Source: an uncultured Lachnospiraceae bacterium (GTDB lineage Bacteria; Bacillota; Clostridia; Lachnospirales; Lachnospiraceae). From it: DNA of 64,000 nucleotides. Shown here in pieces: positions 8,217-17,722 of the stretch. The notes below the pieces were generated by a model, which saw only the letters and a list, made by a program, of their open reading frames with translations, ran no database searches and was not told the DNA's origin. Positions within the stretch are counted from its first letter, which is position 1; each line of letters starts with the position of its first letter. The translations under genes and the position numbers were made by a program. The DNA is taken from positions 16,536 through 80,535 of the forward strand of contig CAJTQO010000012.1 in assembly GCA_910578405.1 (NCBI GenBank). Direction: 5' to 3'.

Positions 8217-9602
8217 TTAATCCCACCCTTCCGTATATTGTTTATTGGCTTCCACATATTCCTGCACCAACTGTTTGGCAAGGGAGTAGGAATTCACAAG
8301 CGGATGGACCATCAGACAGTCCACAGCCCTGGAAACGCTCTTTGTCCGTAACGCCTCAGAAGCCATCCTCTCATAAGCCTTCACCCGGCGGATTAGCTCC
8401 ATCTGCAGTTCTCCAGGATTTTCCACCTTATGGGGAATATAACGGCCGTCCCGCAAGGTACAGGTGATTTCCACCACATCCGTATCCAAAAGTCCGGGAA
8501 TGGCTCCCTCATTTGGCACACAAAGAATCATCTCGTCCTCTTTTTTGGCGTTTTGCGCCCGCATATATTTCAGCGCCACCCCTGCATACCCTCCCGCATC
8601 CTTTTCATAGATGTCAAAATGGTAGGAATCTTTGCCTTCCTTGCCATCCCCTGTCCTGGATATGCCTGTCTCATTGGCCATATATGCCGCTTCCCGCCTG
8701 CCGTACCATTTGTCGAATACTTTTAAGCATCCTTCGAAATCATGCTCTATATCCATATGGGACAATTCTTCCGTCATGCTTTTGTTCACTTCACGGATTA
8801 CTTCCCCGCGGGTCACTCCGGCCTTTTTTATATTTTCCACTGCCTGTTCCCGATAGTAGAAATAATACAGATACTCATTCAGGATACACCCCATATGGCT
8901 TACCAGGTCTTTCCCGAAAAAGCGCATATCCGTGTCCGTATAAATCCTCTCATCTGCAAGAAGTTTTGGCATAATCTCCTGCCCATCCAGCTTGATGCTG
9001 TCAAAGAAGGAAAGGTGGTTCAGCCCATAGCAGTTTCCGGTCACTGCGTCCTGGGACACGCCGTAAAGCTTAGCAAAAGAGTGGAGCAGGCTGCTTGGCG
9101 CATCGCAGATGCCAAAGGTAAAATCATATCCCATATCGCGCAGCGTCTGGGACACTACCCCTGCGGGATTGGTAAAGTTAAAGATTTTTACCTCTTTGGA
9201 GGCGTATTTTTTGGCCAGCTCACAGTATTGGGCCAGTGCAGGGACAGACCGCATGGCAAAGGAAAAACCTGCCGCCCCGGTCGTCTCCTGCCCCAATACC
9301 CCCTTGTCCAAAGCCGCCTTTTCATCCCGGATGCGCATATCATCCCCGCCTACGCGTATGGTGGTAATGATGTAATCCGCATCCTTCACCGCATCCACCG
9401 CGTCCACCGTCAAACGGAAATCCAGTTCCGGCCTTAGCTTCTTCACTGCCTGAGCCGCCATTTTGCCATAGATATTTAATTTCTTTGGGTCATTGTCCAT
9501 AAATACAATTTCCTTAAACCCCAGTTCCTCGCTTCCCTGTGCAAGGCTTTTTGCTAAGAACATGGAGCGCACGCCCCCTCCTCCGATTACCGCTATCTTC
9601 AT
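8217..9602 (-). CDS. Glycoside hydrolase family 4 (6-phospho-glucosidase type)
   Basis: NAD+- and metal-dependent hydrolase that cleaves phosphorylated glycosides by a redox-elimination mechanism. The Rossmann motif IGGGGVRS is at the very N-terminus. NFTNPAGVVSQ follows, then the metal-ligand Cys region GICDAPSS and the GLNHLSFF segment carrying the metal-binding His. PNEGAIPGL occurs near the end. The 461-residue length is typical. The ATG at MKIAVIGG follows GGAG; an upstream in-frame codon would add residues before a Rossmann strand that normally begins the protein. It heads the unit with the kinase. Specificity (alpha or beta, gluco or other) cannot be settled by eye. Confidence 0.9.
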   Translation of the reverse strand: MKIAVIGGGGVRSMFLAKSLAQGSEELGFKEIVFMDNDPKKLNIYGKMAAQAVKKLRPELDFRLTVDAVDAVKDADYIITTIRVGGDDMRIRDEKAALDKGVLGQETTGAAGFSFAMRSVPALAQYCELAKKYASKEVKIFNFTNPAGVVSQTLRDMGYDFTFGICDAPSSLLHSFAKLYGVSQDAVTGNCYGLNHLSFFDSIKLDGQEIMPKLLADERIYTDTDMRFFGKDLVSHMGCILNEYLYYFYYREQAVENIKKAGVTRGEVIREVNKSMTEELSHMDIEHDFEGCLKVFDKWYGRREAAYMANETGISRTGDGKEGKDSYHFDIYEKDAGGYAGVALKYMRAQNAKKEDEMILCVPNEGAIPGLLDTDVVEITCTLRDGRYIPHKVENPGELQMELIRRVKAYERMASEALRTKSVSRAVDCLMVHPLVNSYSLAKQLVQEYVEANKQYTEGWD

Positions 9603-9694
9603 CTTACATCTCCTTTCCGTTTTTTGTTCATCTACCATTATATCTGCGTTGCCATAGGAAAGCAATCAGAATCTGGTCCATTTCCCTGCCGGTA

Positions 9695-9703
9695 TGGTAT
9701 AAT
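9695..9703 (+). promoter_or_regulatory. Extended -10 promoter for the response regulator
   Basis: TGG directly before TATAAT gives a classical extended -10 element about 30 bases upstream of the response-regulator ATG. The -35 region is poorly conserved, as is common for extended -10 promoters. Confidence 0.6.
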
Positions 9704-9735
9704 ATAAGAAAAGAAAGAAAAACCGGAGGCAAGCA

Positions 9736-10413
9736 ATGGAACAAATTCTAATCGTGGAAGATGACATAAGGTTAAATCAGGGGCTGTGCAAGGCCCTCCA
9801 GGCCAAAAACCGGCATGTATTTTCCTGCCAGACCATAAGGGACGCCAGGGCGCAATTGCTGTGTGGAAATATATCGTTAGTCCTTCTGGACATCAACCTG
9901 CCGGACGGAAACGGCCTTGCCCTGTTACGCGAAATCAAAGAATGCGCCTCTGCCCTGCCTGTCATCCTGCTGACCGCAAACGATACGGATATGGATATCG
10001 TGGACGGGTTAGAACAGGGCGCGGACGATTATATTACAAAGCCCTTCTCCCTGTCTGTCCTGCGCGCCAGAGTGAATACCCAACTGCGCAAATGCGCCAT
10101 GCCTGCCACAGCGCACACGCTGCAGACCGGGCCTTTCCTCTTTGATTTCCTTCATCTGAAGTTTTTCGCAGACGGAAAAGCGGTGGAATTAAGCAAAACG
10201 GAGCAAAAACTGCTCCGCCTTTTGGTGGAAAACCGTGGAAGCGTTTTAACCCGGGCCGACCTGGTAGACCGGATTTGGACGGACGGAGCGGAATATGTGG
10301 ACGAAAACGCTCTTTCCGTGACGGTAAAACGGCTGCGGGACAAGCTAAACGCACAGGATTATATCAAAACCACCTATGGCATTGGCTATAGCTGGGTAGA
10401 AAAGCAAGAATAA
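9736..10413 (+). CDS. OmpR/PhoB-type response regulator
   Basis: DNA-binding partner of the histidine kinase that follows. The receiver domain (about 1-115) has the acidic pair EDD, the phosphorylated Asp in LVLLDINLPDGNG, the Thr in LLTAND and the Lys in ITKPFS. The winged-helix DNA-binding domain (about 130-225) ends with the usual KTTYGIGYSW. GGAGG precedes the ATG. It is followed by its kinase and then an FtsX-type ABC transporter, an arrangement typical of peptide- or envelope-stress-sensing modules. The likely target is the direct repeat upstream of the transporter. Confidence 0.94.
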   Translation: MEQILIVEDDIRLNQGLCKALQAKNRHVFSCQTIRDARAQLLCGNISLVLLDINLPDGNGLALLREIKECASALPVILLTANDTDMDIVDGLEQGADDYITKPFSLSVLRARVNTQLRKCAMPATAHTLQTGPFLFDFLHLKFFADGKAVELSKTEQKLLRLLVENRGSVLTRADLVDRIWTDGAEYVDENALSVTVKRLRDKLNAQDYIKTTYGIGYSWVEKQE

Positions 10414-10453
10414 ATAAAATACCAATCCGCCAAAGCGGACAGGAGGCAATCAT

Positions 10454-11353
10454 ATGAATCAATGGGACTGGATATTCGGGCTGCTTTGCCTTCTGGCAAC
10501 GACAGCCATTCTGTTTTGGAATCTAAACCGCACAAAGAAAACAATGGACGCCATTGGCCGGATGTTAGACTGCGCCCTGGACGGCTCTTTCACTGAAGAA
10601 AATTTTGACGAAAGCCATTTGTCCGCGCTGGAAACGAAGTTTGCAAACTACCTTTCCGCCTCCGCCGTCTCTGCCAGAAACGTAGCGCTGGAAAAAGATA
10701 AGATTAAAACACTGATTGCGGATATTTCGCACCAGACGAAAACGCCCATCTCCAACCTTCTGCTGCACAGCGAGCTTTTGCTGGAAGAGCCACTGGCAAA
10801 GTCCGCAAAAGACAGCGTGGAAGCCATCCATGCCCAATCCGAAAAGCTACGCTTCCTCATTGATGCGTTAGTCAAGCTCTCCAGGCTTGAAAACGGCATT
10901 ATTTCCTTTTCTCCCCGCCCTGGCACGCTCCGGCCCATGCTGGAAGACGTTATCGGGCAGTTTGCGCAAAGGGCGCAAGCTAAAGGGCTATTGCTTACTT
11001 TGGACGACAGCGGCGCTTGCGCCCGGTTTGATCCGAAATGGACGGCCGAAGCGTTGTGCAACCTTGTGGACAACGCCGTCAAATATACGCCCCGTGGCAG
11101 CGTGGTCATTTCCACTGCCCGTTATGAGCTGTTCACTCGCATTGATATCACAGACAGCGGCCCCGGCATTTTGGATGAGGAAAAAGCCAGAATCTTTTCA
11201 CGCTTTTACCGCGCAGAAAATGCAAAAGAGGAGGAAGGCGTTGGCATCGGCCTTTATTTGGCGCGGGAAATCATTTCCGGCCAAGGCGGCTACCTAAAGG
11301 TATCCTCCACCCAAAACACAGGCTCCACTTTCTCTGTTTTTCTGCCCCACTGA
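10454..11353 (+). CDS. Membrane sensor histidine kinase
   Basis: Phosphorylates the preceding response regulator. One N-terminal membrane helix (about 5-25) is followed almost directly by the dimerisation helix with the H-box DISHQTKTPISNL. The ATP-binding domain has an N-box (LVDNAVKYTP), G1 (DSGPGI) and G2 (GVGIGLYLAREI). At 299 residues there is no extracellular sensor domain. It resembles kinases that read the state of an associated transporter rather than a ligand directly. GGAGG precedes the ATG. Spacing of 40 bases from the regulator implies cotranscription. Confidence 0.93.
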   Translation: MNQWDWIFGLLCLLATTAILFWNLNRTKKTMDAIGRMLDCALDGSFTEENFDESHLSALETKFANYLSASAVSARNVALEKDKIKTLIADISHQTKTPISNLLLHSELLLEEPLAKSAKDSVEAIHAQSEKLRFLIDALVKLSRLENGIISFSPRPGTLRPMLEDVIGQFAQRAQAKGLLLTLDDSGACARFDPKWTAEALCNLVDNAVKYTPRGSVVISTARYELFTRIDITDSGPGILDEEKARIFSRFYRAENAKEEEGVGIGLYLAREIISGQGGYLKVSSTQNTGSTFSVFLPH

Positions 11354-11470
11354 CCATTTCCTATGGCATAACACGCTCCCAAACAGCCTTTTTGCCGTCT
11401 CCTTTTTTGCTGGTATCCTATATGGCGGCTGGGAAAATTCTTTCAAAACTGTTAGAATTTTTTCTCCGCC

Positions 11471-11502
11471 GAAAGAATGTGGAAAGAATCCTGTGCCATA
11501 AT
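11471..11502 (+). promoter_or_regulatory. Direct repeat and -10 upstream of the FtsX transporter
   Basis: GAAAGAAT occurs twice, 11 bp apart, ending about seven bases before a CATAAT -10-like hexamer. Two half-sites one helical turn apart over a weak -35 are the usual binding pattern for OmpR-class regulators, so the adjacent two-component system probably activates the transporter here. Confidence 0.5.
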
Positions 11503-11558
11503 CTGTATATGCATTTGAAGACGCTAACACAGATACGCAAACTTAAATGGAGGGAAAA

Positions 11559-12230
11559 ATGGAAATATTAAAGGCAACTGATTTAAAAAAGATTTACGGC
11601 TCGGGAGAAAACGCCGTCCACGCCCTGGACGGCGTCAACCTGACGGTGGAAAAAGGGGAATTTGTTGCTATCGTGGGCACCTCCGGCAGCGGCAAGTCCA
11701 CGCTTTTGCATATGTTAGGCGGTCTGGACCGTCCAACGCAAGGCAAAGTGACCGTAGACGGCAAAGATATCTTTTCTTTCAAAGAAGAGGCTCTGACCAT
11801 TTTCCGCAGACGCAAAATCGGCTTTGTTTTCCAAAGCTATAACCTTGTCCCGGTGTTAAATGTCTATGAAAACATCGTGCTGCCCATAGAACTGGACGGC
11901 GGGAAAGTCAAAGAAGATTTCATCCTGCAAATCATACAGGTTCTTGGGTTAGACGGACGGCTTGACTCTCTGCCAAACCAGCTTTCCGGCGGTCAGCAGC
12001 AACGCGTGGCCATTGCCCGCGCCCTTGCGTCCGCCCCGGCGATTATCCTGGCGGATGAGCCTACCGGGAACCTGGACTCCAAAACAAGCCAGGATGTACT
12101 CAGCCTTCTGAAAGTGACCAGCCAGAAATTTTCCCAAACCATCGTAATGATTACCCATAACGAAGAAATCGCCCAGATGGCAGACCGCATTATCCGTATT
12201 GAAGACGGCCGCATCTTCACCAGGAATTAA
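11559..12230 (+). CDS. ABC transporter ATP-binding protein (MacB/LolD type)
   Basis: ATPase subunit of the FtsX-type transporter encoded next. Walker A is GTSGSGKST, the Q-loop lies in FVFQSYNLVPVL, the signature is LSGGQQQRVAIARAL, Walker B is IILADEPTGNLD and the switch His is in MITHNEE. At 223 residues it is a stand-alone ATPase. I prefer the ATG four codons after the first in-frame ATG because GGAGGG lies just upstream of it. It is separated from the permease by 12 bases. These transporters usually work by mechanical energy coupling in antimicrobial-peptide resistance or envelope control. Confidence 0.94.
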   Translation: MEILKATDLKKIYGSGENAVHALDGVNLTVEKGEFVAIVGTSGSGKSTLLHMLGGLDRPTQGKVTVDGKDIFSFKEEALTIFRRRKIGFVFQSYNLVPVLNVYENIVLPIELDGGKVKEDFILQIIQVLGLDGRLDSLPNQLSGGQQQRVAIARALASAPAIILADEPTGNLDSKTSQDVLSLLKVTSQKFSQTIVMITHNEEIAQMADRIIRIEDGRIFTRN

Positions 12231-12242
12231 GGAGGCAGGACT

Positions 12243-14966
12243 ATGAATGTAAAAAACAGAACATGCATCCGGCGTTTAAGTTTCCGCACCCTTTGGGCGT
12301 CCCGCAGGCGCAATGTCATCGCCGTTGCCGCCATCGCCCTGACCGCCCTGCTATTTACCTCCCTGTTCACGGTGACGATGTCCATCAATTCCAGCTATGA
12401 AACCTACACGTTCCATCAGATTGGCGCCTATAACCACGGCTCGTTCAAGGATGTGACCGAAGAACAGGCCGACGCCATTTCCGCCCACCCAAAAGTCCGG
12501 GCAGCCGGCAAACGCACCGTTATTGGCATCGCCTCGGACGGCGTCTTCGCAAAATCTCCTGCCGAAGTGAGTTTTATGGACGCTAACTGCTCCAAATGGT
12601 GCTATGCCCAGCCGGATATCGGCCATATGCCGCAAAAAGGCAAGGAAATCACCATGGATACCGCAGCTTTGGAATTGCTTGGCGTTTCGCCTCAACTTGG
12701 GGCGGAAGTTACCCTGACTTATACCCTTAGCGACAAAAACCAGACAGGCTACCAAAAGACAGACACCTTCACTCTGGCAGGCTGGTGGGAGTACAATGAT
12801 ATCAGCCCCGTTCATTACATGAACATCTCCAAGGAGTACGCAGACTCTATAGAAGCTGAGGCTGTCGCTGCCGGCCTGACCCCATTCCGAATGGATTTAA
12901 ATGTTATGATGGCTTCTTCCATTGATATCCGCGGACAGATGGAGCAAGTGGATTCCGACTTAGGGTATAGCTGGGAGGATTATTATGCGGAAAATTCCGT
13001 ACGCATAGGCGTAAACTGGGGCTATACCTCCGCCCAGGTTGGGGAGCGCATAGACATTCCCACCATACTCGCCATTGTGGCTTTCCTCACTCTTGTTATT
13101 TTTACCGGATATCTGATTATTTACAACATATTTCAGATCTCCGTTACCAGCGACATCCGTTTTTACGGATTGTTAAAAACCATCGGCGTCACCCCCCGCC
13201 AGCTACGCCGCATCATTCGTCAGCAGGCGCTGCTTTTGTGCCTAATCGGCATTCCCGCAGGGCTGCTTTCCGGTTATGGCGTGGGCGCCGTTTTAACGCC
13301 TGTGGTCATGAACAGGATGTCCTTAAGCCGTTCCTCTACCACACTCAGCGTTTCACCGCTTATTTTTCTTCTGTCGGCGTTGTTCGCACTGTTTACGGTA
13401 TTGCTGTCCTGTTTCCGCCCCGGGCGGATTGCCGCGAAAGTTTCCCCGGTGGAAGCGACCAAGTATACGGACATAGCGCCATACCACAGTTTAAAATATA
13501 AAAGAAGAAAAAGCCTGGAAATGAAACAGACAGACGCAGATGCGAAATGCCAAAAACCGCAAAGGCAGACGCCGCGATACGGCGCAAAGGTGCATCAAAT
13601 GGCATTTGCCAACCTGGGCCGGAACAAAAGCAAGACAGCCCTTGTGGTGTTGTCTCTCTCCCTGTCATTAGTGATGCTGAATATTCTAATCACTTTCGTA
13701 AAAGGGTTTGACATGGAAAAGTATCTGGCAAAAAATACATGCGCTGACTTTCTTGTCAGCGGGACCGACTATTTCCGGTTCTCCCGTGGAATAAAGGAAT
13801 ACATTTCCCCCGAAGCCATTGCTTCCATCCACGCCAATGTTTCACTAAAACAAGCCGGGTCTGGATATACCCTTCCCGGAATGCTCCCAAGCAGTTGGAT
13901 AACGGAAGACGCATGGCTGGAAATTATGTCAAAACACGCATCCCAAAGCGCGCTGGAAACAGCGCTGCCGCTGCAAAAAAGACGGGGAGAGCGGATTCAG
14001 AAAGATATCCAGATAGAAGGGATAGATCCGGCGCTGTTTGAGAAAATAGAAGTTATAGAGGGCAGCTTAGAGCCCTTGTTTGAAGAAAACAGCACAGCCA
14101 TTGCCTTGGAGGTGAGTACGGACGACTATGGAAATGTCATCCTGCCGGAGTCTTTCCCTGCCATCGGCGACGCCTTGCCCATCACTTATATTCTGGACGG
14201 CTGGTATATTGACCGCAAAACGGGAGAAAAGTGCGATGAAAATACGCCGGAAGAAGATGTGGATTATTATATTGCAGACAGCCGGGATGTGGAATATACC
14301 ATATGCGCTTATGTAATCGTCCCGTATTCCATGAGCTTTCGTTACCACTTAACCGGTTATCGGGCCATACTCCCTGTAGACACTCTAAACCGGCACAGCG
14401 GGCAGAACGCCATTCCAATGTTTTACCTGTTTGACGCCTCTGACAGCGCGGCGGAAGAAGAAGCGGAACGTTATCTTGACCAATTGACCGGCAGCCCACA
14501 TTCCTCTCTTATGTACGAAAGCAAGGCTACCGTCCGGGCGCAGTTTAAAAGTTTCCAGAATATGTTCCTTATACTCGGCAGTCTGCTCTGCGCCATTATC
14601 GGCTTTGTGGGCGTTCTGAATTTCTTCAACGCGGTTATGACAGGAATCCTGTCCCGCAAAAGGGAATTTGCCGTCCTGCAGTCCGTAGGCATGACCAACA
14701 GACAGCTAAAAACCATGCTTGTTTATGAGGGGCTGCTCTACTCCCTGGGCGCAGCGGCCGCCGCGCTGGTGATTTCCCTTCCCTTAAACCCGTTGGCAGG
14801 GCATATGCTGGAAAATGTGTTTTGGTTTTTCCGCGCACGCTTTACTATCCTGCCCGTACTCCTTGCCGTTCCTGTCTTTGCCTTTCTTGGGTGGCTGATT
14901 CCTTCGCTTATGTATGGGCAGGCTACCAAACAAAGTATTGTGGAACGGCTGCGGGAAGCGGAGTAA
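12243..14966 (+). CDS. FtsX-family ABC transporter permease
   Basis: Large permease (907 residues) that pairs with the preceding ATPase. A first membrane helix (about 20-42) is followed by an extracellular domain of roughly 220 residues. Three helices then form FtsX unit 1 (about 275-395, with IIYNIFQISVTSDIRFYGLLKTIG). A further helix begins at KTALVVLSLSLSLVMLN, followed by a second large extracellular domain. The C-terminal FtsX unit 2 contains LSRKREFAVLQSVGMTNRQLKTMLVYEG. This double-FtsX layout matches peptide-type exporters or sensors of Bacillota. GGAGG precedes the ATG. The substrate is unknown; adjacency to the two-component system suggests an envelope-active peptide. Confidence 0.92.
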   Translation: MNVKNRTCIRRLSFRTLWASRRRNVIAVAAIALTALLFTSLFTVTMSINSSYETYTFHQIGAYNHGSFKDVTEEQADAISAHPKVRAAGKRTVIGIASDGVFAKSPAEVSFMDANCSKWCYAQPDIGHMPQKGKEITMDTAALELLGVSPQLGAEVTLTYTLSDKNQTGYQKTDTFTLAGWWEYNDISPVHYMNISKEYADSIEAEAVAAGLTPFRMDLNVMMASSIDIRGQMEQVDSDLGYSWEDYYAENSVRIGVNWGYTSAQVGERIDIPTILAIVAFLTLVIFTGYLIIYNIFQISVTSDIRFYGLLKTIGVTPRQLRRIIRQQALLLCLIGIPAGLLSGYGVGAVLTPVVMNRMSLSRSSTTLSVSPLIFLLSALFALFTVLLSCFRPGRIAAKVSPVEATKYTDIAPYHSLKYKRRKSLEMKQTDADAKCQKPQRQTPRYGAKVHQMAFANLGRNKSKTALVVLSLSLSLVMLNILITFVKGFDMEKYLAKNTCADFLVSGTDYFRFSRGIKEYISPEAIASIHANVSLKQAGSGYTLPGMLPSSWITEDAWLEIMSKHASQSALETALPLQKRRGERIQKDIQIEGIDPALFEKIEVIEGSLEPLFEENSTAIALEVSTDDYGNVILPESFPAIGDALPITYILDGWYIDRKTGEKCDENTPEEDVDYYIADSRDVEYTICAYVIVPYSMSFRYHLTGYRAILPVDTLNRHSGQNAIPMFYLFDASDSAAEEEAERYLDQLTGSPHSSLMYESKATVRAQFKSFQNMFLILGSLLCAIIGFVGVLNFFNAVMTGILSRKREFAVLQSVGMTNRQLKTMLVYEGLLYSLGAAAAALVISLPLNPLAGHMLENVFWFFRARFTILPVLLAVPVFAFLGWLIPSLMYGQATKQSIVERLREAE

Positions 14967-15010
14967 AAACGGTTCCCCAAAAGATAAGATTCGTAACAGA
15001 CAATGCCCCA

Positions 15011-15172
15011 TAGCGTGTTTGAAAATTGCTTTCCCCAAGATGTTCGTTACAGTTTGTGGGAGATTTGCGCCAAATTTAAGAGGCGTAGTGGGCTACGTTG
15101 ATTAAATTTGGCGCAAATATCACGCAAAGTGGGGCGTGCAGATTGGGGGAATGAATTTTCAAACACGCTCTA
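15011..15172. repeat. MITE-like hairpin element, 162 bp copy
   Basis: Terminal inverted repeats TAGCGTGTTTGAA and TTCAAACACGCTCTA flank further nested palindromes. ATTTGCGCCAAATTTA pairs perfectly with TAAATTTGGCGCAAAT, and CGTAG with CTACG at the centre. The whole element can fold on itself as DNA cruciform or RNA. It has no open frame. It shares end and interior sequence (GCGCAAATAT, AAGTGGGGCGTGCA) with the copy near 21.7 kb. It fills much of the gap after the FtsX permease, and I see nothing else in that gap. Confidence 0.8.
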
Positions 15173-15243
15173 GGGAGATTATCGAAAAGATAAACTCCTT
15201 GGGGCGTTACTCCAGGGAAACCGACAAATGGATTTAACCTTCC

Positions 15244-16002
15244 CTATTCTTTCAAGGAACGCATGGCAAGGAAAGTGGGAATCCCTAATTCATGCAATCG
15301 CCCTTCCCCGTTCGTATCCTCATATAGATTCAACAGCCGAAAGCCCGCGTCCAATTGGCCTGCGATTTGTTCTTCGAGGGAATGGGAAAACTGCACGCCT
15401 TCTTCTCTATCCTGCAATTGTTTCATCTGCTCCGGATTCTTTAACGGATTATATGGCAGGGAGTTCACAATCATTTTTTCATCGTTGTCCACCATGTAGT
15501 TGACATAGTGGTCCGTCCCGGCAATCAAATATCCCCCATGCTTTAGGATACGATAGCATTCTTTCCAGATAGGACGGACTTCTTCCACATAGCAATTGGA
15601 TACCGGATGGAAAATAATGTCAAATTCCTCATCCGCAAAAGGCAGAGGTTTGGTCATATCGCCCTGAATAATCCGAATTTGATATCCCTCCCGCTCAGAA
15701 ACCATTTTCTCGCTCTCAATTTGTCTGGATGAATAATCTAGTATTGTGCATTCCGCTCCAAGCGCGCAAAACAAAGGCATCTGCTGTCCGCCTCCGCTTG
15801 CAAGCCCCAACACCTTCCTGCCGCGCAAATCCCCAAGCCACTCATGCGGCACCGGCTTTGTCGGCGTTAAGTAAACATCCCATTGGCCACGCTTAGCCTT
15901 TTCATAAACGTCATGCGATATCGGTCTTCCCCATTCCCAGCCCGCTTCCACCCAACGGTCTATTGTCTGCGCATTTATGGTTTGATAGTCTATTTTTTCC
16001 AC
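15244..16002 (-). CDS. Class I SAM-dependent methyltransferase
   Basis: Small-molecule type methyltransferase. The SAM-binding motif I reads VLGLASGGGQQMPLFCALGA (about residues 60-80), followed by the acidic strand TILDYS and motif II/III around EFDIIFHPVSNC. Its 252 residues are consistent with the family. The start is GTG, chosen because AAGGAG lies upstream; the in-frame sequence further 5' has no ribosome binding site. It lies downstream of the AAC(3)-type gene on the same strand with about 70 bases between. The substrate cannot be inferred. Confidence 0.87.
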   Translation of the reverse strand: MEKIDYQTINAQTIDRWVEAGWEWGRPISHDVYEKAKRGQWDVYLTPTKPVPHEWLGDLRGRKVLGLASGGGQQMPLFCALGAECTILDYSSRQIESEKMVSEREGYQIRIIQGDMTKPLPFADEEFDIIFHPVSNCYVEEVRPIWKECYRILKHGGYLIAGTDHYVNYMVDNDEKMIVNSLPYNPLKNPEQMKQLQDREEGVQFSHSLEEQIAGQLDAGFRLLNLYEDTNGEGRLHELGIPTFLAMRSLKE

Positions 16003-16074
16003 TGTCCTTCTCCTTATATATCTGTATGTTTGACAATGACTGCTTCCCTTTTGCCGCCTCAAAACAGCATTTCG

Positions 16075-16866
16075 TCATTTTCTGTTTTCTCCTATCCATT
16101 GCACGGCAAAGTCCACCAATGCCCTTTGGCTCATCATGGAAAGAATGCCATTTCCTAAAGGCGCATGACGAACCTGCCCTGTCTGCTCAAACGCCTCTCC
16201 GATTGCCGGGAAGTCCTCTCCATCTACCGCCAGGGTTTCATAAGATTTCCATATCCGCTGTCCGTCAAGCTGTATGGCGCTGCTTTCCATAACCATATGC
16301 TTGCCCGGATATTCCGCCCTTACATCAGCCAAATGAAGGGAAGTGTTCTTGTCATAGCCAACGCCGATTAGCAGGACATATCCGTCAAGTCCATACATTC
16401 TGCCAATCGGTGAACTGTCGCCAAAAATATCAGACAGATTATGGTTTTCTGTCAAATACTGCGCATTGCGCCCCCAGGCCGCCACTGACCTTGCAGGATG
16501 GGCGCTTCTAAGCGTCCCCGGCCATTGCCGGAACATTTCTGACACAGCGCCCATTGTATTGGTCGGCGTAATCCGTTTATCATAAGCAGGTATGTATTTA
16601 CGTATGACAGGCCACCACTCCTCCGGTTCCTGCCAGTAAACGCCTGCCGCCGGATCTAAATTTTTCCATGATTGCGTCGGCATCATAATCGTGCCTTCCT
16701 CGCTAACGCTCTCTGTCAATGCTTCAATGATTGACTGCGCGCCGCCGCACACATAGCCCAGGCTGCTCAGCGATGTATGCACCATAATTGTCTGCCCTTT
16801 TTGAACGCCAACCTCCCTCAAAGCAGTTTTAATATCTTCCGGAGTTACCAGCTTCCTTTTTTCCAT
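16075..16866 (-). CDS. AAC(3)-family aminoglycoside N-acetyltransferase-like protein
   Basis: Member of the antibiotic 3-N-acetyltransferase family, which transfers acetyl from acetyl-CoA to an amine. Recognisable stretches are MVHTSLSSLGYV near the N-terminus, GTIMMPTQSW, and SSPIGRMYGLDGYVLLIG with HLAD following. The 263-residue length fits. The ATG preceded by GGGAGG is preferred over an upstream in-frame TTG. Many chromosomal Bacillota homologues (YokD-like) are not proven to confer resistance, so the drug substrate is uncertain. It sits in a run of transferase genes (methyltransferase, two GNATs) on the same strand. Confidence 0.87.
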   Translation of the reverse strand: MEKRKLVTPEDIKTALREVGVQKGQTIMVHTSLSSLGYVCGGAQSIIEALTESVSEEGTIMMPTQSWKNLDPAAGVYWQEPEEWWPVIRKYIPAYDKRITPTNTMGAVSEMFRQWPGTLRSAHPARSVAAWGRNAQYLTENHNLSDIFGDSSPIGRMYGLDGYVLLIGVGYDKNTSLHLADVRAEYPGKHMVMESSAIQLDGQRIWKSYETLAVDGEDFPAIGEAFEQTGQVRHAPLGNGILSMMSQRALVDFAVQWIGENRK

Positions 16867-17016
16867 CTTGTTATTCCTCCCATCTATGCATCCCTGATTC
16901 AAATCTGCCTGCCATACTCCCTTTTTGCGCGATATGCTTTACCGCTTACAGCCTTCCTCAAAAAGCTCCCTTTCACGGAATGGAGGCTAATGTCCGTATC
17001 TATGACGCGCTGCAGC

Positions 17017-17565
17017 TCATTTAAATTGCAGCGCCATCAAAATATCTTCCGCATAAGTCCCGTCACCGTATTTGTTTGCATTCGGAATCCTGCCGCACTC
17101 TTTAAAACCCAGGCTTTCATACAAACGATACGCTCTGTGGTTGTTTCCTACCACGGTCAATTCCACCTGCTCAAACCCAACCTCCTGCACTTTCGCCAAA
17201 ATCCTCTTCAACATAAGCCTCCCCAAACCAAAACCCGTATATTTCTGGGACAACGCAATTCCTATGCCCGCGCGGTGTCCTGTCCGTCTGCTACCCGCCA
17301 TGCTTTCAAAGGAGCAATTCCCCCCATATTCCCCGTCAACAAACGCTAATGCCAGCATGGAATCCTTCGCTTCATTATGTTCATTTATAAATTCTTCTTC
17401 CTCTTTTTGGGTAAACCTTATCTCGTCAGGTTCGGACATTAAAAACCTTGTTTCGCCTGTAACAATTTTTAAATGCTCAATTAACATTTGCGCCTCTTCT
17501 GGCTTTGCGCTGCGTAACGTAATCTCCTTACCGTCTAAAACATATTTTTCCTCTGCTAATTTCAT
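17017..17565 (-). CDS. GNAT family N-acetyltransferase
   Basis: Single-domain GNAT of 182 residues. The acetyl-CoA motif lies in GIGIALSQKYTGFGLGRLMLKRIL (Q-x-x-G-x-G). The C-terminal VELTVVGNNHRAYRLYESLGFKECG is characteristic of the RimI/YhhY-like group. GGAGG lies seven bases before the ATG. The open frame extends upstream but the added sequence looks non-coding. Substrate unknown; probably a small amine or protein N-terminus. Confidence 0.88.
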   Translation of the reverse strand: MKLAEEKYVLDGKEITLRSAKPEEAQMLIEHLKIVTGETRFLMSEPDEIRFTQKEEEEFINEHNEAKDSMLALAFVDGEYGGNCSFESMAGSRRTGHRAGIGIALSQKYTGFGLGRLMLKRILAKVQEVGFEQVELTVVGNNHRAYRLYESLGFKECGRIPNANKYGDGTYAEDILMALQFK

Positions 17566-17722
17566 ATTTTTCCTCCTCTGGCTTTCCAAGTCGATAGCGC
17601 AATTATACTCTTTTTTCAATAAGAAAGCAATTCCGGCTTCCTTTCCCGCATTCAAAACGTTACTGTTCACTCCTTTCCAGCAATAGATACGTTTTCGTAC
17701 GGCATCCAAAACTTGCCATACA

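Noticed and set aside
8742..9437. 231-residue plus-strand open frame
   Set aside because: It lies entirely opposite the GH4 gene, which has all family motifs; the frame is a shadow of its codon bias.
17072..17686. 204-residue plus-strand open frame
   Set aside because: Antisense to a GNAT gene with a strong ribosome binding site and intact motif A.
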